55,611 nucleotides of DNA from Microcaldota archaeon. Its GTDB lineage: Archaea > Micrarchaeota > Micrarchaeia > Anstonellales > Bilamarchaeaceae. The translations under genes were made by a program, and so were the position numbers. The stretch is from the NCBI GenBank assembly GCA_016932815.1, contig JAFGCC010000023.1, positions 1-55,611 on the forward strand, given 5' to 3'. The notes beneath the pieces are model-generated. The model ran no database searches and had not been told where the DNA came from. It saw only the letters and a list, made by a program, of their open reading frames with translations. How positions within the stretch are numbered: the stretch's first letter is position 1; each line of letters begins with the position of its first letter. Below, one piece after another: positions 24,442 through 33,156 of this stretch.

Positions 24442-25826
24442 GGAAGGACATAGCGAACCTGAAGTACGTTTTCGCGCCCAAGTCGATTGCGGTAATAGGG
24501 GCTTCGGACAACCCGTCGAAGCTTGGGAACACTATCCTAAAGAACCTGGTTGATGGGGGGTATGGGAAGAAGATTTATCCGATTAACCCAAAGCACAAGA
24601 AGCTATTGGGGTTGAAATGCTACGAAAAAATAGAGGACATCCGCGGGAATGTGGAGCTTGCGATATTCGCAATCCCGGCAAGGTTCGTTCCGGATGTTGC
24701 GGAGAGCTGCGGGAAGAAGGGGGTAAAGGGAATCGTGGTTTTGTCCGCTGGATTCGGGGAAGTTGGGGAGGTTGAGTTGGAAAAGCGGCTTGGGGAAATC
24801 GTGCTAAAATACAACATGGCGATGGTGGGGCCAAACTGCCTTGGGGTCATGAACCCGAAAAAGAGGGTGGACAGCATATTCTTCCCCTTCTACAAGTTTG
24901 AGAGGCCAAAGGTCGGGGGGATATCGCTTATTACCCAAAGCGGTGCGGTCGGCTCATGCGTTGCAGACCTTGCTGCGTATTATGATGTCGGGTTCTCAAA
25001 GTTCGTATCTTATGGGAATGGGACCACGATAAACGATGCGGATTTGGTGGAATACCTAAGCGCCGACCCTGAAACAAAGGAGATACTCTTGTACCTTGAG
25101 GGGACAAAGAACGGGAAGAAACTCCTTAGGATGCTAGAGAAGGCGAACGTGAAAAAGCCGGTAATCGTGCTGAAAGCGGGCAAGAGCAAGAGTGCTGGGA
25201 ATGCCGCAAAATCGCACACGGGCAACCTCGCGGGGGACTACATGGCCTACAACGCGGTGTTCCGCGAGAGCAAGGTAATAGAGGTTGATTCGGTAGTTGA
25301 GCTATTCTACGTTGTTAACATGTTTAGCCAGGAGCTGCCCAAAGGGAGGAGGGTTGCGGTGCTCACAGACGGCGGGGGGCTGGGCGTCCTTACTGCGGAC
25401 GCAGTTGAGAGCGAAGGATTGCAGATGGCGGAATTCGGGGAGGAAACCAGGGAAAAGCTAAAGCAGGTCCTGCCCCCCTATGTGAACATAGGCAACCCGC
25501 TGGATATAGTGGCGGATTCCGGGACAGACATTTACGAGAAATCCCTGCGGATAATGATGGAGGATGAGAGCATAGATTCGGTCATAGTAATCGTGCTCTT
25601 CCAGGCACCTGCTGTGGATTCTAGGATAATCGATGTATTGGTAAAGGAATCGGACAGGAAGGAAAAGCCGATTGTAGTAGTGGCGGTTGGGGGAAACTAC
25701 ACCAAGGAGAACCGGAGAATATTGGATGGGTATGGGGTTCCGACTTACGGGTGCCCGCTTTCCGCTGTGAAAACGCTGCGCAGGATTACGGATTATTCCC
25801 TTTTCCTTAGGACCAGGAAAAGATGA
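24438..25826 (+). CDS. acdA: ADP-forming acetyl-CoA synthetase, alpha subunit
   Basis: 462 residues. It has the CoA-binding Rossmann domain (SIAVIGASDNPSKLGNTILKNL, about 14-130) and two ligase_CoA-type domains (GISLITQSGAVGS near 160; VAVLTDGGGLGVLTADA near 310). The phospho-accepting His is H260 in KSHTGNLAG. It acts with AcdB, which it overlaps by ATGA, to conserve energy from acetyl-CoA or other acyl-CoAs. Its last 34 bases overlap the fibrillarin gene on the opposite strand. Confidence 0.95.
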   Translation: MRKDIANLKYVFAPKSIAVIGASDNPSKLGNTILKNLVDGGYGKKIYPINPKHKKLLGLKCYEKIEDIRGNVELAIFAIPARFVPDVAESCGKKGVKGIVVLSAGFGEVGEVELEKRLGEIVLKYNMAMVGPNCLGVMNPKKRVDSIFFPFYKFERPKVGGISLITQSGAVGSCVADLAAYYDVGFSKFVSYGNGTTINDADLVEYLSADPETKEILLYLEGTKNGKKLLRMLEKANVKKPVIVLKAGKSKSAGNAAKSHTGNLAGDYMAYNAVFRESKVIEVDSVVELFYVVNMFSQELPKGRRVAVLTDGGGLGVLTADAVESEGLQMAEFGEETREKLKQVLPPYVNIGNPLDIVADSGTDIYEKSLRIMMEDESIDSVIVIVLFQAPAVDSRIIDVLVKESDRKEKPIVVVAVGGNYTKENRRILDGYGVPTYGCPLSAVKTLRRITDYSLFLRTRKR

Positions 25827-26446
25827 TCCATTTCGAAAGGTTCCAGGTTTACGCGCTCTAGGACTTCAAGCTCTTTTGAGAGCTCTTTTTCCACTTCCGC
25901 ATATATCTGCTCCGGGGACTTGGTCACGTCTATGCTTTGGGACTTGATTGCAATCATTGCGCAGCCGCCCTTTTTGAGGAAGGCGCGGCAGTTTTTGAGG
26001 AGTATGTCGGCTTGCTCCGGGGAGGCCACATCCTCGTATACTATGTCTACTTTCCCCACTTCCGAATACGTTTGGGGGTTGCGGGCATCGGCCAGGATTG
26101 GGAGCATGTTCCTCCTCTTCTCGCAGAGTGCGATGAGGGTTTTCATTGAGTGGGCGGAGATTTCAACCGCATATAGCCCTCCGGAAGTTAGGATGTCGGA
26201 GAGATGGGAAGGGGTTGTGCCCGTTGATGCCCCAAGGTATAAGACTACCGAGTTGCGCTTTATGGGGTTGTTTTTTAGGCCGTTTTTTATTGCGGCGCAG
26301 AGCTTGCTCCTCCTTGGGTTCCATGCGCGGTATTCGGTTCCGGAGATGCGGATTAGGTTTTCTCCATAGACTTTTGAGCCCGGAACCGCGTTGCGGGTTA
26401 GGATTCTGCCTTCGTGCTCAAAAACGTTGTCAAAAATCTCTTCCAT
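25793..26446 (-). CDS. flpA: Fibrillarin, rRNA 2'-O-methyltransferase
   Basis: 217 residues. Family features: RISGTEYRAWNPRRSKLCAAI at about 33-53, SAM-binding LYLGASTGTTPSHLSDI (about 69-85), YAVEIS, VYEDVASPEQADIL and MIAIKSQSIDVT. It methylates rRNA ribose at sites chosen by C/D-box sRNAs together with Nop5 and L7Ae, neither of which is encoded here. A C/D guide is present at 54597-54678. It follows tfe by 25 nt on the same strand, so both are probably co-transcribed. Confidence 0.97.
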   Translation of the reverse strand: MEEIFDNVFEHEGRILTRNAVPGSKVYGENLIRISGTEYRAWNPRRSKLCAAIKNGLKNNPIKRNSVVLYLGASTGTTPSHLSDILTSGGLYAVEISAHSMKTLIALCEKRRNMLPILADARNPQTYSEVGKVDIVYEDVASPEQADILLKNCRAFLKKGGCAMIAIKSQSIDVTKSPEQIYAEVEKELSKELEVLERVNLEPFEMDHLFLVLRKRE

Positions 26447-26471
26447 TCTCTTCGCCTTCCTAATTGCGCTT

Positions 26472-27476
26472 CTAGAGGAACGGCTTCCTAAACGAGCGCA
26501 TGGGGAAGAACTCGCTTACCTTGTCATCTGAGAGGAAGTCAAGTGAGGAGCCGCAGGTTGGGCACTTGAAGCCGAAATCGGATGCGGAAACGAAATCGTG
26601 TATGCTCGCTCCCCCGCAGCCTGGGCAGTAGTAGTGCTCGCCGTTGCTAAAATCGAGCTTCCTGTGCTCTTCGTCCATCTTCTTGGACACCCAGTCTTTT
26701 ATCCTTGCAACGTTCAGGTACCAGTAGTATGAGAACCATCCGGTTTCAGAATCCTTGTGGCGGGTGTATTCAACTATTCCCAGGGAGTGGAGCTTGTTGA
26801 GCGTTGCGCGCACATCGCTTATTTTTATCTTGAGCTTCTTTGCCATGTCCTCATCGGAGGAGTTGTTGGAAAATCCGCGGATTATTTCCAGCGCGTATTC
26901 CCCCCCGGAATCTATTACCAGGTGGCGCGTGTAGCGGTCTGAGAGGAGCTTGGATATCTCCCCATGGTCGAGGGGGGGAAGCTTCTTTTCCACCGGCTTT
27001 GCGGGCGCCTCGCCCACATCCCCATCCGCGTCCTTGAGTGAGGGCCTCTTTGCCTTAAGCGCCTTCTTTGGGGGGGATTTCTTGGATTTTGCAGCGGTTT
27101 TCTTGATAAGGGACTTCTTGCCTGCGGCCTTCTTTTTTGCGGCGACTTTTTTTGCGCCCTTTTTGGGCACAAGCTTCTTGGTGGCCCTGCGCATAGGAGA
27201 GTTCTTGGAAACCTTTGCAGCGCTTTTCTTTGGGGCTTTTGCCCTGGAAATTGCGGCCTTGGGCTTGGCTTTTGCCTTTGGGGCGGCCTTGCTGGTTGCC
27301 CTCTTTGCAAGGGCGCTGCGCAGCGCCTTGCGGGCCACGGATTTTTTCAATTTGGATTTAGGAGTTGAGGGTGATTGCTTCTTTTTTGCAGGGCTCTTGC
27401 TTTTTTGCTTTGAAACGCGGGAGGCGTTTTTCACGGATTTCTTGCGGGGAGATTTATTGGCAGTTTTTGCTTGCAT
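26472..27476 (-). CDS. tfe: Transcription factor E alpha with histone-H1-like N-terminal tail
   Basis: 334 residues. Residues 1-150 are almost only Lys, Ala, Ser, Pro and Arg (repeats such as SPAKKK, KAAPKAKAKPKA, KKVAAKKKAAGKK), like the tail of linker histone H1 or bacterial HctB-type proteins. Residues about 170-265 are the TFE winged helix (LEIIRGFSNNSSDEDMAKKLKIKISDVRATLNKLHSLGIVEY). A zinc ribbon follows with C284, C287, C305 and C308. Usual TFE-alpha is 165-190 residues and lacks such a tail. The frame is continuous; an internal start could also make the short form. TATA TTTAAATATT lies near 27528-27537, and GGTGATT sits just before ATG 27476. Confidence 0.9.
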   Translation of the reverse strand: MQAKTANKSPRKKSVKNASRVSKQKSKSPAKKKQSPSTPKSKLKKSVARKALRSALAKRATSKAAPKAKAKPKAAISRAKAPKKSAAKVSKNSPMRRATKKLVPKKGAKKVAAKKKAAGKKSLIKKTAAKSKKSPPKKALKAKRPSLKDADGDVGEAPAKPVEKKLPPLDHGEISKLLSDRYTRHLVIDSGGEYALEIIRGFSNNSSDEDMAKKLKIKISDVRATLNKLHSLGIVEYTRHKDSETGWFSYYWYLNVARIKDWVSKKMDEEHRKLDFSNGEHYYCPGCGGASIHDFVSASDFGFKCPTCGSSLDFLSDDKVSEFFPMRSFRKPFL

Positions 27477-27696
27477 TTAGAATCACCAATCTTCTGCGCT
27501 GCGGGGTGTTATTTAGGGCGGTGCGAATATTTAAAGGTTATCCAATAACCGACGGAGAATACGCAAATATTGAGGGGAAAAAGCGCTTTTTAGCCCAAGA
27601 TGCGAGGATTGAAGCGCACATTTTGCATGCTGTTTGGGGGATTTTTGGCAAAAAGGATTTTAATTTCAAAAGCGCAAAAAGGCATGTGGGAAGCCA

Positions 27697-28881
27697 ATGA
27701 AGCCGGATAATTACTGCGTAAGGTGCAAGGGCGCAAAGAACCTGTGCGGGCTGGGGTACTGCCCCATACTAAAAAAGATAAGGAGCCAGCACAGGAATAC
27801 GCGGGAATTGAAGGAAACGATTTTCGGGCCATCCAACGAGGCGTTCGTTGGCTCATCCAACTATCCGGACATATCCTGGGGGCCCATCCTTTCTCTTGGG
27901 AGCCACCTTGGGGCCAGGGAACTCTACGAGCAGGGGTACGCGAAGGTTGTTGAATACCGTGCGGCGATGGTAAAGGGGCGGAGGTTTGGGGGCATACGCC
28001 CGAACAAGCGGAGTGTGGAGGAGACGCAGGAAGCCGCGCTTTCAGTTAAGCCCGTGGATTTGGAGGTAAATTTTTCTAGGAAGCCGAAATTTGATATGAG
28101 GTTTTCATCCGTTGTTGCGCCGGTTGGGGCGAGTGCCCCCATGCGGAAGGTGCGGCTGTGCGACAATGCGAAAATCCCAAGGGCGGTCGATACGCTAATT
28201 GAAGAGGGGCTAAAGGCGAGGGAAACCATGGTTGCGCTGCACGGGAGGGGCCTGGACAATTATTATATTTCGAGCGTGCTCTCCGTTGGGAAATTGGGCG
28301 TGCCAGATAAGCGGGTGCTAGTCCCCACAAGGTGGAGCATAACCGCAACCGATGACATGCTGGGGAAGCACCTGATGGAGCGGGTGCGCGAATACCCGCA
28401 GGTTAATGCGGTCTGGGTTTTTACCCATGAATCGTATTCCAACCATTATGAGGTGATTATCGCCCCGGGCGCATGGGAATTCGAGAATTTTGAAGCCTGG
28501 TGCCCGAACACCCTTTGGAATCTTGGGGGCAGCACCGCAAGGGTAAGCGTGGAGCACGAACCATTTGGGGGGCGCAGCAAGTACGCGGAATCGCAGGCAG
28601 GCGCGTATTATGCGGTGCGGCTTGCGGCGCTTGAATTCCTAGATAAGATACGCAGGCAGGGGAGGGTGGTTGCGATAAGGGAGGTTTATGAGGGCTACCA
28701 GGTGCCCGTAGGGGTTTTCCAGGTCCGCGAGAACGCGCGGGACGCTTTTGGGAATGCGAAGATGCATTCTTCTGTTTCCGATGCGCTGGAGGTTGTGGGG
28801 GGCAGGCTGCGGCTTGGGATTGGGGAATACGTGAAGCGGAGCAGGGTAATAGGGCAGAGGAACCTGCTGGAATTCTTGTAA
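27697..28881 (+). CDS. nreA: DNA repair protein NreA
   Basis: 394 residues, COG1602 family (DUF650/DUF651). An N-terminal zinc-binding CVRCKGAKNLCGLGYC occurs at residues 7-22, typical of NreA rather than NreB. Conserved GPSNEAFVGSSNYPDISWGP, IRPNKRSVEETQEAALS, LVPTRWSITATDD and YESQAGAYYAVRL-type motifs follow. The last eight residues QRNLLEFL fit the PCNA-interacting PIP motif (Q1, L4, F7, L8). NreA proteins act with PCNA in repair of alkylation damage. The last Leu and stop codons are part of the palindromic site in front of purL. Confidence 0.95.
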   Translation: MKPDNYCVRCKGAKNLCGLGYCPILKKIRSQHRNTRELKETIFGPSNEAFVGSSNYPDISWGPILSLGSHLGARELYEQGYAKVVEYRAAMVKGRRFGGIRPNKRSVEETQEAALSVKPVDLEVNFSRKPKFDMRFSSVVAPVGASAPMRKVRLCDNAKIPRAVDTLIEEGLKARETMVALHGRGLDNYYISSVLSVGKLGVPDKRVLVPTRWSITATDDMLGKHLMERVREYPQVNAVWVFTHESYSNHYEVIIAPGAWEFENFEAWCPNTLWNLGGSTARVSVEHEPFGGRSKYAESQAGAYYAVRLAALEFLDKIRRQGRVVAIREVYEGYQVPVGVFQVRENARDAFGNAKMHSSVSDALEVVGGRLRLGIGEYVKRSRVIGQRNLLEFL

Positions 28882-28893
28882 CCATGGTTACAA
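28876..28893. promoter_or_regulatory. Purine-regulon palindrome upstream of purL
   Basis: TTGTAACCATGGTTACAA is a perfect 18-bp inverted repeat. It starts within the last codon of nreA and lies 25 bp before the purL TATA region (about 28913-28928, TATAATTATAAATTT). The same 18 bp occur in front of purF at 45962-45979, and a 16-bp core occurs at 42667-42682. Position upstream of the promoter suggests an activator site. Confidence 0.85.
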
Positions 28894-28928
28894 AGCGGCT
28901 GCGCCGCTCCAAGTATAATTATAAATTT
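28894..28928 (+). promoter_or_regulatory. purL: Hairpin and TATA region of purL
   Basis: Directly after the palindrome is a hairpin AGCGGC-TGC-GCCGCT (28894-28908). It is followed by the TATA region at 28913-28928 (core TTATAAATTT, 28919-28928), about 35-40 nt before the ATG. The mRNA would have only a short leader containing TAGGTGG at 28951-28957. Confidence 0.6.
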
Positions 28929-28961
28929 AGGTGCAGATAGCTTCCCGAGTTAGGTGGGCAT

Positions 28962-31877
28962 ATGCGAAGAATTGAAGTAAAGCCAAAGGGCAGCCTGCGC
29001 GAGCCCGCATCGTATTCGCTAAAAAAGGAAATAGAAGCGATGTGCAAGGCCAAGATTACAGACCTCATGATTACCAAGTCCTACACGATAGATGCGGAGT
29101 TAAGCGACGAAGAGGTGGAAAAGCTTGGTGCAGAACTATTCACGGACAGAATTGCAGAAGAATACACGTTCAGGGAGCCCGCATACCTGGACACCTGGAG
29201 GATAGAAGTCGGGCTCCTCCCGGGGATGACCGACAACGTGGGGGCAACCGCCTCCAAGGCGATTGAGGACATCCTAGGCGAGCCTCACACCGTATATTAT
29301 TCGCGCGTATTCTACATAGACGGGGACTTTGAGGATACGGAGGCCCTAGAAAAGATTGCGGGCAAGCTCCTTGCAAACAGGGTAATTGAGAGGTGGAGGA
29401 TTTACAAGCCTTCAGACACGCTCTTTGAGCCGTTCCCGGCGAACGTGGAGCTCAACCACGCCCCGCAAGTAGAAGAGATAAGCCTGGAGCTTGGGGAGCC
29501 GGAACTAGGGGAGCTGAGCAAAGAAAGGCTGCTCGCCCTCTCGCTCTCCGAGATGAAGGGCATACGCGACTACTACCGGGACCCTAGTGTCCTAGGAAAG
29601 CGCAGGCACGTGGGGCTAGGAGAGAAGGCAACGGACGTTGAGCTAGAAGCCCTCGCGCAATCCTGGAGCGAGCACTGCAAGCACAAGATATTCAACGCGA
29701 AAATAGAATACTGCGAAAACGGGGAAAAAGTGGAGGAGGTGGATTCGTTATTCAAGAGGTACATCAGGGGGGCAACCGAGAAAATCCGCAAGCCCTTTGT
29801 GGTATCCGTATTCAAGGACAACGGGGGGATAATCAAGTTCAACCGAGAGCAGGACATTGCGGTAAAAGTGGAAACGCACAACGCGCCAAGCGCGCTTGAC
29901 CCATACGGGGGAGCGCTGACCGGAATCCTCGGGGTAAACCGTGACGTCTTGGGAACGGGAATGGGAGCGCGCCCGGTTGCGAACATGGACATGCTCTGCT
30001 TCGGCTATCTTGATGAGGCGGACGTGCCAGAAGGTGCGATGCACCCAAGGAGGATTGCAAAAGGGGTAGTGCGCGGAATCCGGGATGGGGGGAACCCGGT
30101 TGGAATCCCCACCGTAAACGGCTCTATAACCTTTGAGAAATGCTACAGCGCCCGCCCGCTGGTTTATGCGGGAACAGTCGGGATAATGCCCAACCAGATA
30201 GATGGGCGCCCCACAGCGGAAAAGCGGATAGAGCCCGGATACCTCGCGGTAATGATCGGGGGAAGAATCGGTAAAGACGGGATACACGGGGCGACTTTCT
30301 CTTCGCAGGAACTAACCAAGGGCCTCTCATCAAGCGTTGTCCAGATCGGGGATTCTATTACCGAGAAGAAAGTAATTGACCTGGTGCTTGAAGCAAGGGA
30401 CAAGGGACTCTTCGAGGCGGTAACCGACAACGGGGCAGGGGGGCTATCTTCAAGCATAGGGGAGCTAGCACAGTTCTCCGGGGGATGCGAAATCTACCTT
30501 GACAAGTGCCCGCTCAAATACCCTGGGCTAAACCCCTGGGAAATCCTGCTCTCAGAATCCCAGGAGAGGATGAGCCTCGCAGTCCCCAAAGAAAGGTGGG
30601 AAGAATTGCAGGAACTATCCAGAAAGCACGATGTTGAGGCAACAATCGTAGGCACGTTCACAGACAGCGGGTACTTCCACATATTCTACAACGAGAAAAC
30701 GGTCGGCTACCTCCAAATGGAATTCCTGCATGAAGGGATGGGGAGGATGGAGCTTAGGGCGAACTGGGAAAAGAAGCTCCAGCCCGAACCAAGTATCGGC
30801 AGGGACGACTACAACGAAATCCTGCTGGACCTAATGGGTGCGCCCAATATCGCCTCCAAGGAATGGGTAATAAGGCAGTACGACCACGAGGTGCAGGGGG
30901 GAAGCGTGATAAAGCCCCTAATGTGCGGAGGCGGGCCATGCGATGCGGGAGTAATCCGGCCCGACCTGGATTGGGAGGAGGGAATAGTAATCAGCCACGG
31001 CCTCTGCCCCAAATTCACCGAGGATTCTTACCACATGGCACAGCTTGCGCTTGATGAGGCGGTAAGGAACGCGGTTGCCTGCGGGGCGATGTTTAGCTAC
31101 CTCTCCTGCCTGGACAACTTCTCCTGGCCCGACCCGATAAAATCCGAAAAGAACCCGGATGGCGAATACAAGCTTGCGCAGCTTGTGCGCGCCGTAAAGG
31201 GGATGCACGATGCGGCCGTTGCTTATGGGGTTCCGCTAATTTCGGGAAAAGACAGCATGAAAAACGACTACTATGCCAAGGGCAGGAAATACTCGATAAA
31301 CCCCACACTCGTTGTAACGGTGGTGGGAAAAATACAGGATGTCGAGGAAGCCATAAGTTCGGACTTCAAGGAGCCGGGGGACACCATTTACGTCCTTGGG
31401 GAAACCCGCGGCGCACTTGGGGGAAGCGAATACTACAAGCTCTTTGGGGGTGTGGGCAACGGGATGCCCGAAGTCCGGCTTGAAGAGTCTGCTGCGCTAT
31501 ATTCCGCGTTCTCCAAGGCAACTGCCGCCGGCCTAGTTGAGAGCGCGCATGATGTTTCCGATGGCGGGCTCGCGGTTGCGGTTGCCGAATGCTCGATTTC
31601 CAGGCTGCGCGGGGCGGACATAGACCTCTCCCTTTGCGCAAGGGAAACAGAAGAGCCAAACGCGCTCCTCTTTGCAGAAGACGGAGGAAGGCTCGTAGTC
31701 AGCGTGCGCCCGGAAAACGAGAGAAAATTCGAGAGAATCATGGAGGGAACCGCTACTGCGAAAGTGGGCAGGGTAAGGGGGGATAAGAGGGTCCTGCTGC
31801 GCATGGGCGGCAAGACAGTCGTGAACCTTGAGGCATCAGAATTGAAGGCTAGATGGAGAGGAGGGTTGAAATGGTAG
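28962..31877 (+). CDS. purL: FGAM synthase, PurS-PurL fusion
   Basis: 971 residues. The N-terminal ~165 residues contain PurS-like units (WRIEVGLLPGMTDNVGATASKAIEDIL, VYYSRVFYIDG), and the rest is PurL, which is usually about 720 residues with PurS separate. PurL marks: WSEHCKHKIF near 229, HNAPSALDPYGGALTGILG, GVRDGGNPVGIPTVNG-type and GKDSMKND. It makes formylglycinamidine ribonucleotide from FGAR, ATP and ammonia supplied by PurQ. A ribosome-binding GGTGG lies 6 nt before ATG 28962. It overlaps purQ by 7 nt. Confidence 0.96.
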   Translation: MRRIEVKPKGSLREPASYSLKKEIEAMCKAKITDLMITKSYTIDAELSDEEVEKLGAELFTDRIAEEYTFREPAYLDTWRIEVGLLPGMTDNVGATASKAIEDILGEPHTVYYSRVFYIDGDFEDTEALEKIAGKLLANRVIERWRIYKPSDTLFEPFPANVELNHAPQVEEISLELGEPELGELSKERLLALSLSEMKGIRDYYRDPSVLGKRRHVGLGEKATDVELEALAQSWSEHCKHKIFNAKIEYCENGEKVEEVDSLFKRYIRGATEKIRKPFVVSVFKDNGGIIKFNREQDIAVKVETHNAPSALDPYGGALTGILGVNRDVLGTGMGARPVANMDMLCFGYLDEADVPEGAMHPRRIAKGVVRGIRDGGNPVGIPTVNGSITFEKCYSARPLVYAGTVGIMPNQIDGRPTAEKRIEPGYLAVMIGGRIGKDGIHGATFSSQELTKGLSSSVVQIGDSITEKKVIDLVLEARDKGLFEAVTDNGAGGLSSSIGELAQFSGGCEIYLDKCPLKYPGLNPWEILLSESQERMSLAVPKERWEELQELSRKHDVEATIVGTFTDSGYFHIFYNEKTVGYLQMEFLHEGMGRMELRANWEKKLQPEPSIGRDDYNEILLDLMGAPNIASKEWVIRQYDHEVQGGSVIKPLMCGGGPCDAGVIRPDLDWEEGIVISHGLCPKFTEDSYHMAQLALDEAVRNAVACGAMFSYLSCLDNFSWPDPIKSEKNPDGEYKLAQLVRAVKGMHDAAVAYGVPLISGKDSMKNDYYAKGRKYSINPTLVVTVVGKIQDVEEAISSDFKEPGDTIYVLGETRGALGGSEYYKLFGGVGNGMPEVRLEESAALYSAFSKATAAGLVESAHDVSDGGLAVAVAECSISRLRGADIDLSLCARETEEPNALLFAEDGGRLVVSVRPENERKFERIMEGTATAKVGRVRGDKRVLLRMGGKTVVNLEASELKARWRGGLKW

Positions 31878-32653
31878 GAAAAACCAGGGCGCTAGTCCTA
31901 AACGGATACGGGATAAACTGCCCGATGGAAACCGCGCACGCAATAGGCGCAGTCGGAGGGAATGCGGAAATACGGCACGTAACCGAACTGCTTGACAACC
32001 CGAACATGCTAGAAGACTACAACTTCATGGCAATCCCGGGGGGGTTTTCGTTTGGTGACGATATCGGCTCGGGCAAAGTGCTCTCAAACAAGCTCCGCTA
32101 CAAAGTCGGGGACGGGCTGCTTGATTTTATTAGCCGCGGGAAGCTAATCTTAGGAATCTGCAATGGGTTCCAGGTGCTAGTTAAAATGGGCCTGCTTCCG
32201 GAGCCGGACTTTGAGCAGAGGGTTACCCTCACATACAATGAATCCGGAAAGTTTGAAGACCGCTGGGCGAAACTCCTAATAAACCGGAATTCGCCTTGCA
32301 TATTCACACGGGAACTTAGCGAGATAGAATTGCCCATAAGGCATGGGGAAGGGAGGTTCATTCCCGCAACCAAGAAAGTGCTAGAGGAGATAGTGGGCAA
32401 CGAGCTGCACGTTATGCAGTACATAAACGCCAATGGAGGCCTGGGGGGAGGATACCCCTGGAACCCCAACGGCTCGGTTATGGACATCGCGGCAATCTGC
32501 GACCGCAGCGGGCAGGTGATGGGGATGATGCCGCACCCGGAAGCCTACAACCACCGCACAAACCACCCCTGCTGGAATGGGGGATTCGGTGCGACCGGGC
32601 ACGGGCTCTCGCTCTTTAGGAACGCGGTAACGTACTTGGAGCAGGAATGGTGA
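31871..32653 (+). CDS. purQ: FGAM synthase glutaminase subunit PurQ
   Basis: 260 residues, class I glutamine amidotransferase. The nucleophile Cys is in LGICNGFQVL (about residue 95), and the His/Glu pair is in PHPEAYNHRT. IPGGFSFGDDIGSGK is typical of PurQ. ATG 31871 is preferred, since GAGGAGGG (31858-31865) lies 5 nt before it; an ATG at 31853 would add six residues and has no such site. It hydrolyses glutamine and channels ammonia to PurL. At 260 residues it is longer than the common 220-residue form. Confidence 0.95.
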   Translation: MVGKTRALVLNGYGINCPMETAHAIGAVGGNAEIRHVTELLDNPNMLEDYNFMAIPGGFSFGDDIGSGKVLSNKLRYKVGDGLLDFISRGKLILGICNGFQVLVKMGLLPEPDFEQRVTLTYNESGKFEDRWAKLLINRNSPCIFTRELSEIELPIRHGEGRFIPATKKVLEEIVGNELHVMQYINANGGLGGGYPWNPNGSVMDIAAICDRSGQVMGMMPHPEAYNHRTNHPCWNGGFGATGHGLSLFRNAVTYLEQEW

Positions 32654-33156
32654 AGGCCATGGGGAATAGGAGGCTCTCGCGGATAGTTCCGGGCAGCCGC
32701 AATTCAATGCGCTACCTCTGGGAACACAGGAACTTCCTAGTTGTCTGCTTCAACCTAATCGTAATAGAGATTGCGAAATACGTTCCCTTCTTGGGCTTCA
32801 AGAACGATTTGCTCAGGCTCACCAGGATGAAAATAGGCAAAGACGCTTCAATAGGGCTCTGCGCGATGTTCGACATCTTCTACCCGGAATTGATAGAAAT
32901 CGGGGAGAACACGATTATAGGGTACAACGCCACTATAATAGCGCACGAATACCTCGTAGCGGAAATGCGCACGGGCAAAGTGGTAATCGGGAAGAACTGC
33001 ATGATAGGCGCGAACTCCACTGTGCTTGCGGGAGTGGAAATCGGGGATTCCTCAACCGTGTCCGCAGGGACAGTTGTGGATTCGGACATTCCCCCTAACT
33101 CTTTTGCGCGCGGCAACCCGATGGTGGTAAGATCAAAAGGAGGGGTAGGCAAGTGA
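32647..33156 (+). CDS. Left-handed beta-helix (hexapeptide) acyltransferase
   Basis: 169 residues. An N-terminal helix and hydrophobic stretch (NFLVVCFNLIVIEIAKYVPFLG, about 28-50) may touch the membrane. Hexapeptide repeats follow, IGENTIIGYNATI, GKVVIGKNCMIGANSTVLAGVEIGDSSTVSAGTVV, and end in PPNSFARGNPMVV as in maltose/galactoside O-acetyltransferases. It probably acetylates a sugar or lipid-linked substrate. ATG 32647 overlaps the purQ stop; ATG 32659 is an alternative. Its place in the purine operon looks like hitch-hiking. Confidence 0.88.
   Translation: MVKAMGNRRLSRIVPGSRNSMRYLWEHRNFLVVCFNLIVIEIAKYVPFLGFKNDLLRLTRMKIGKDASIGLCAMFDIFYPELIEIGENTIIGYNATIIAHEYLVAEMRTGKVVIGKNCMIGANSTVLAGVEIGDSSTVSAGTVVDSDIPPNSFARGNPMVVRSKGGVGK

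Noticed and set aside
28226-28243. AACCATGGTTGC inside nreA
   Set aside because: It is a partial match to the purine palindrome in coding sequence with outer arms mismatched.
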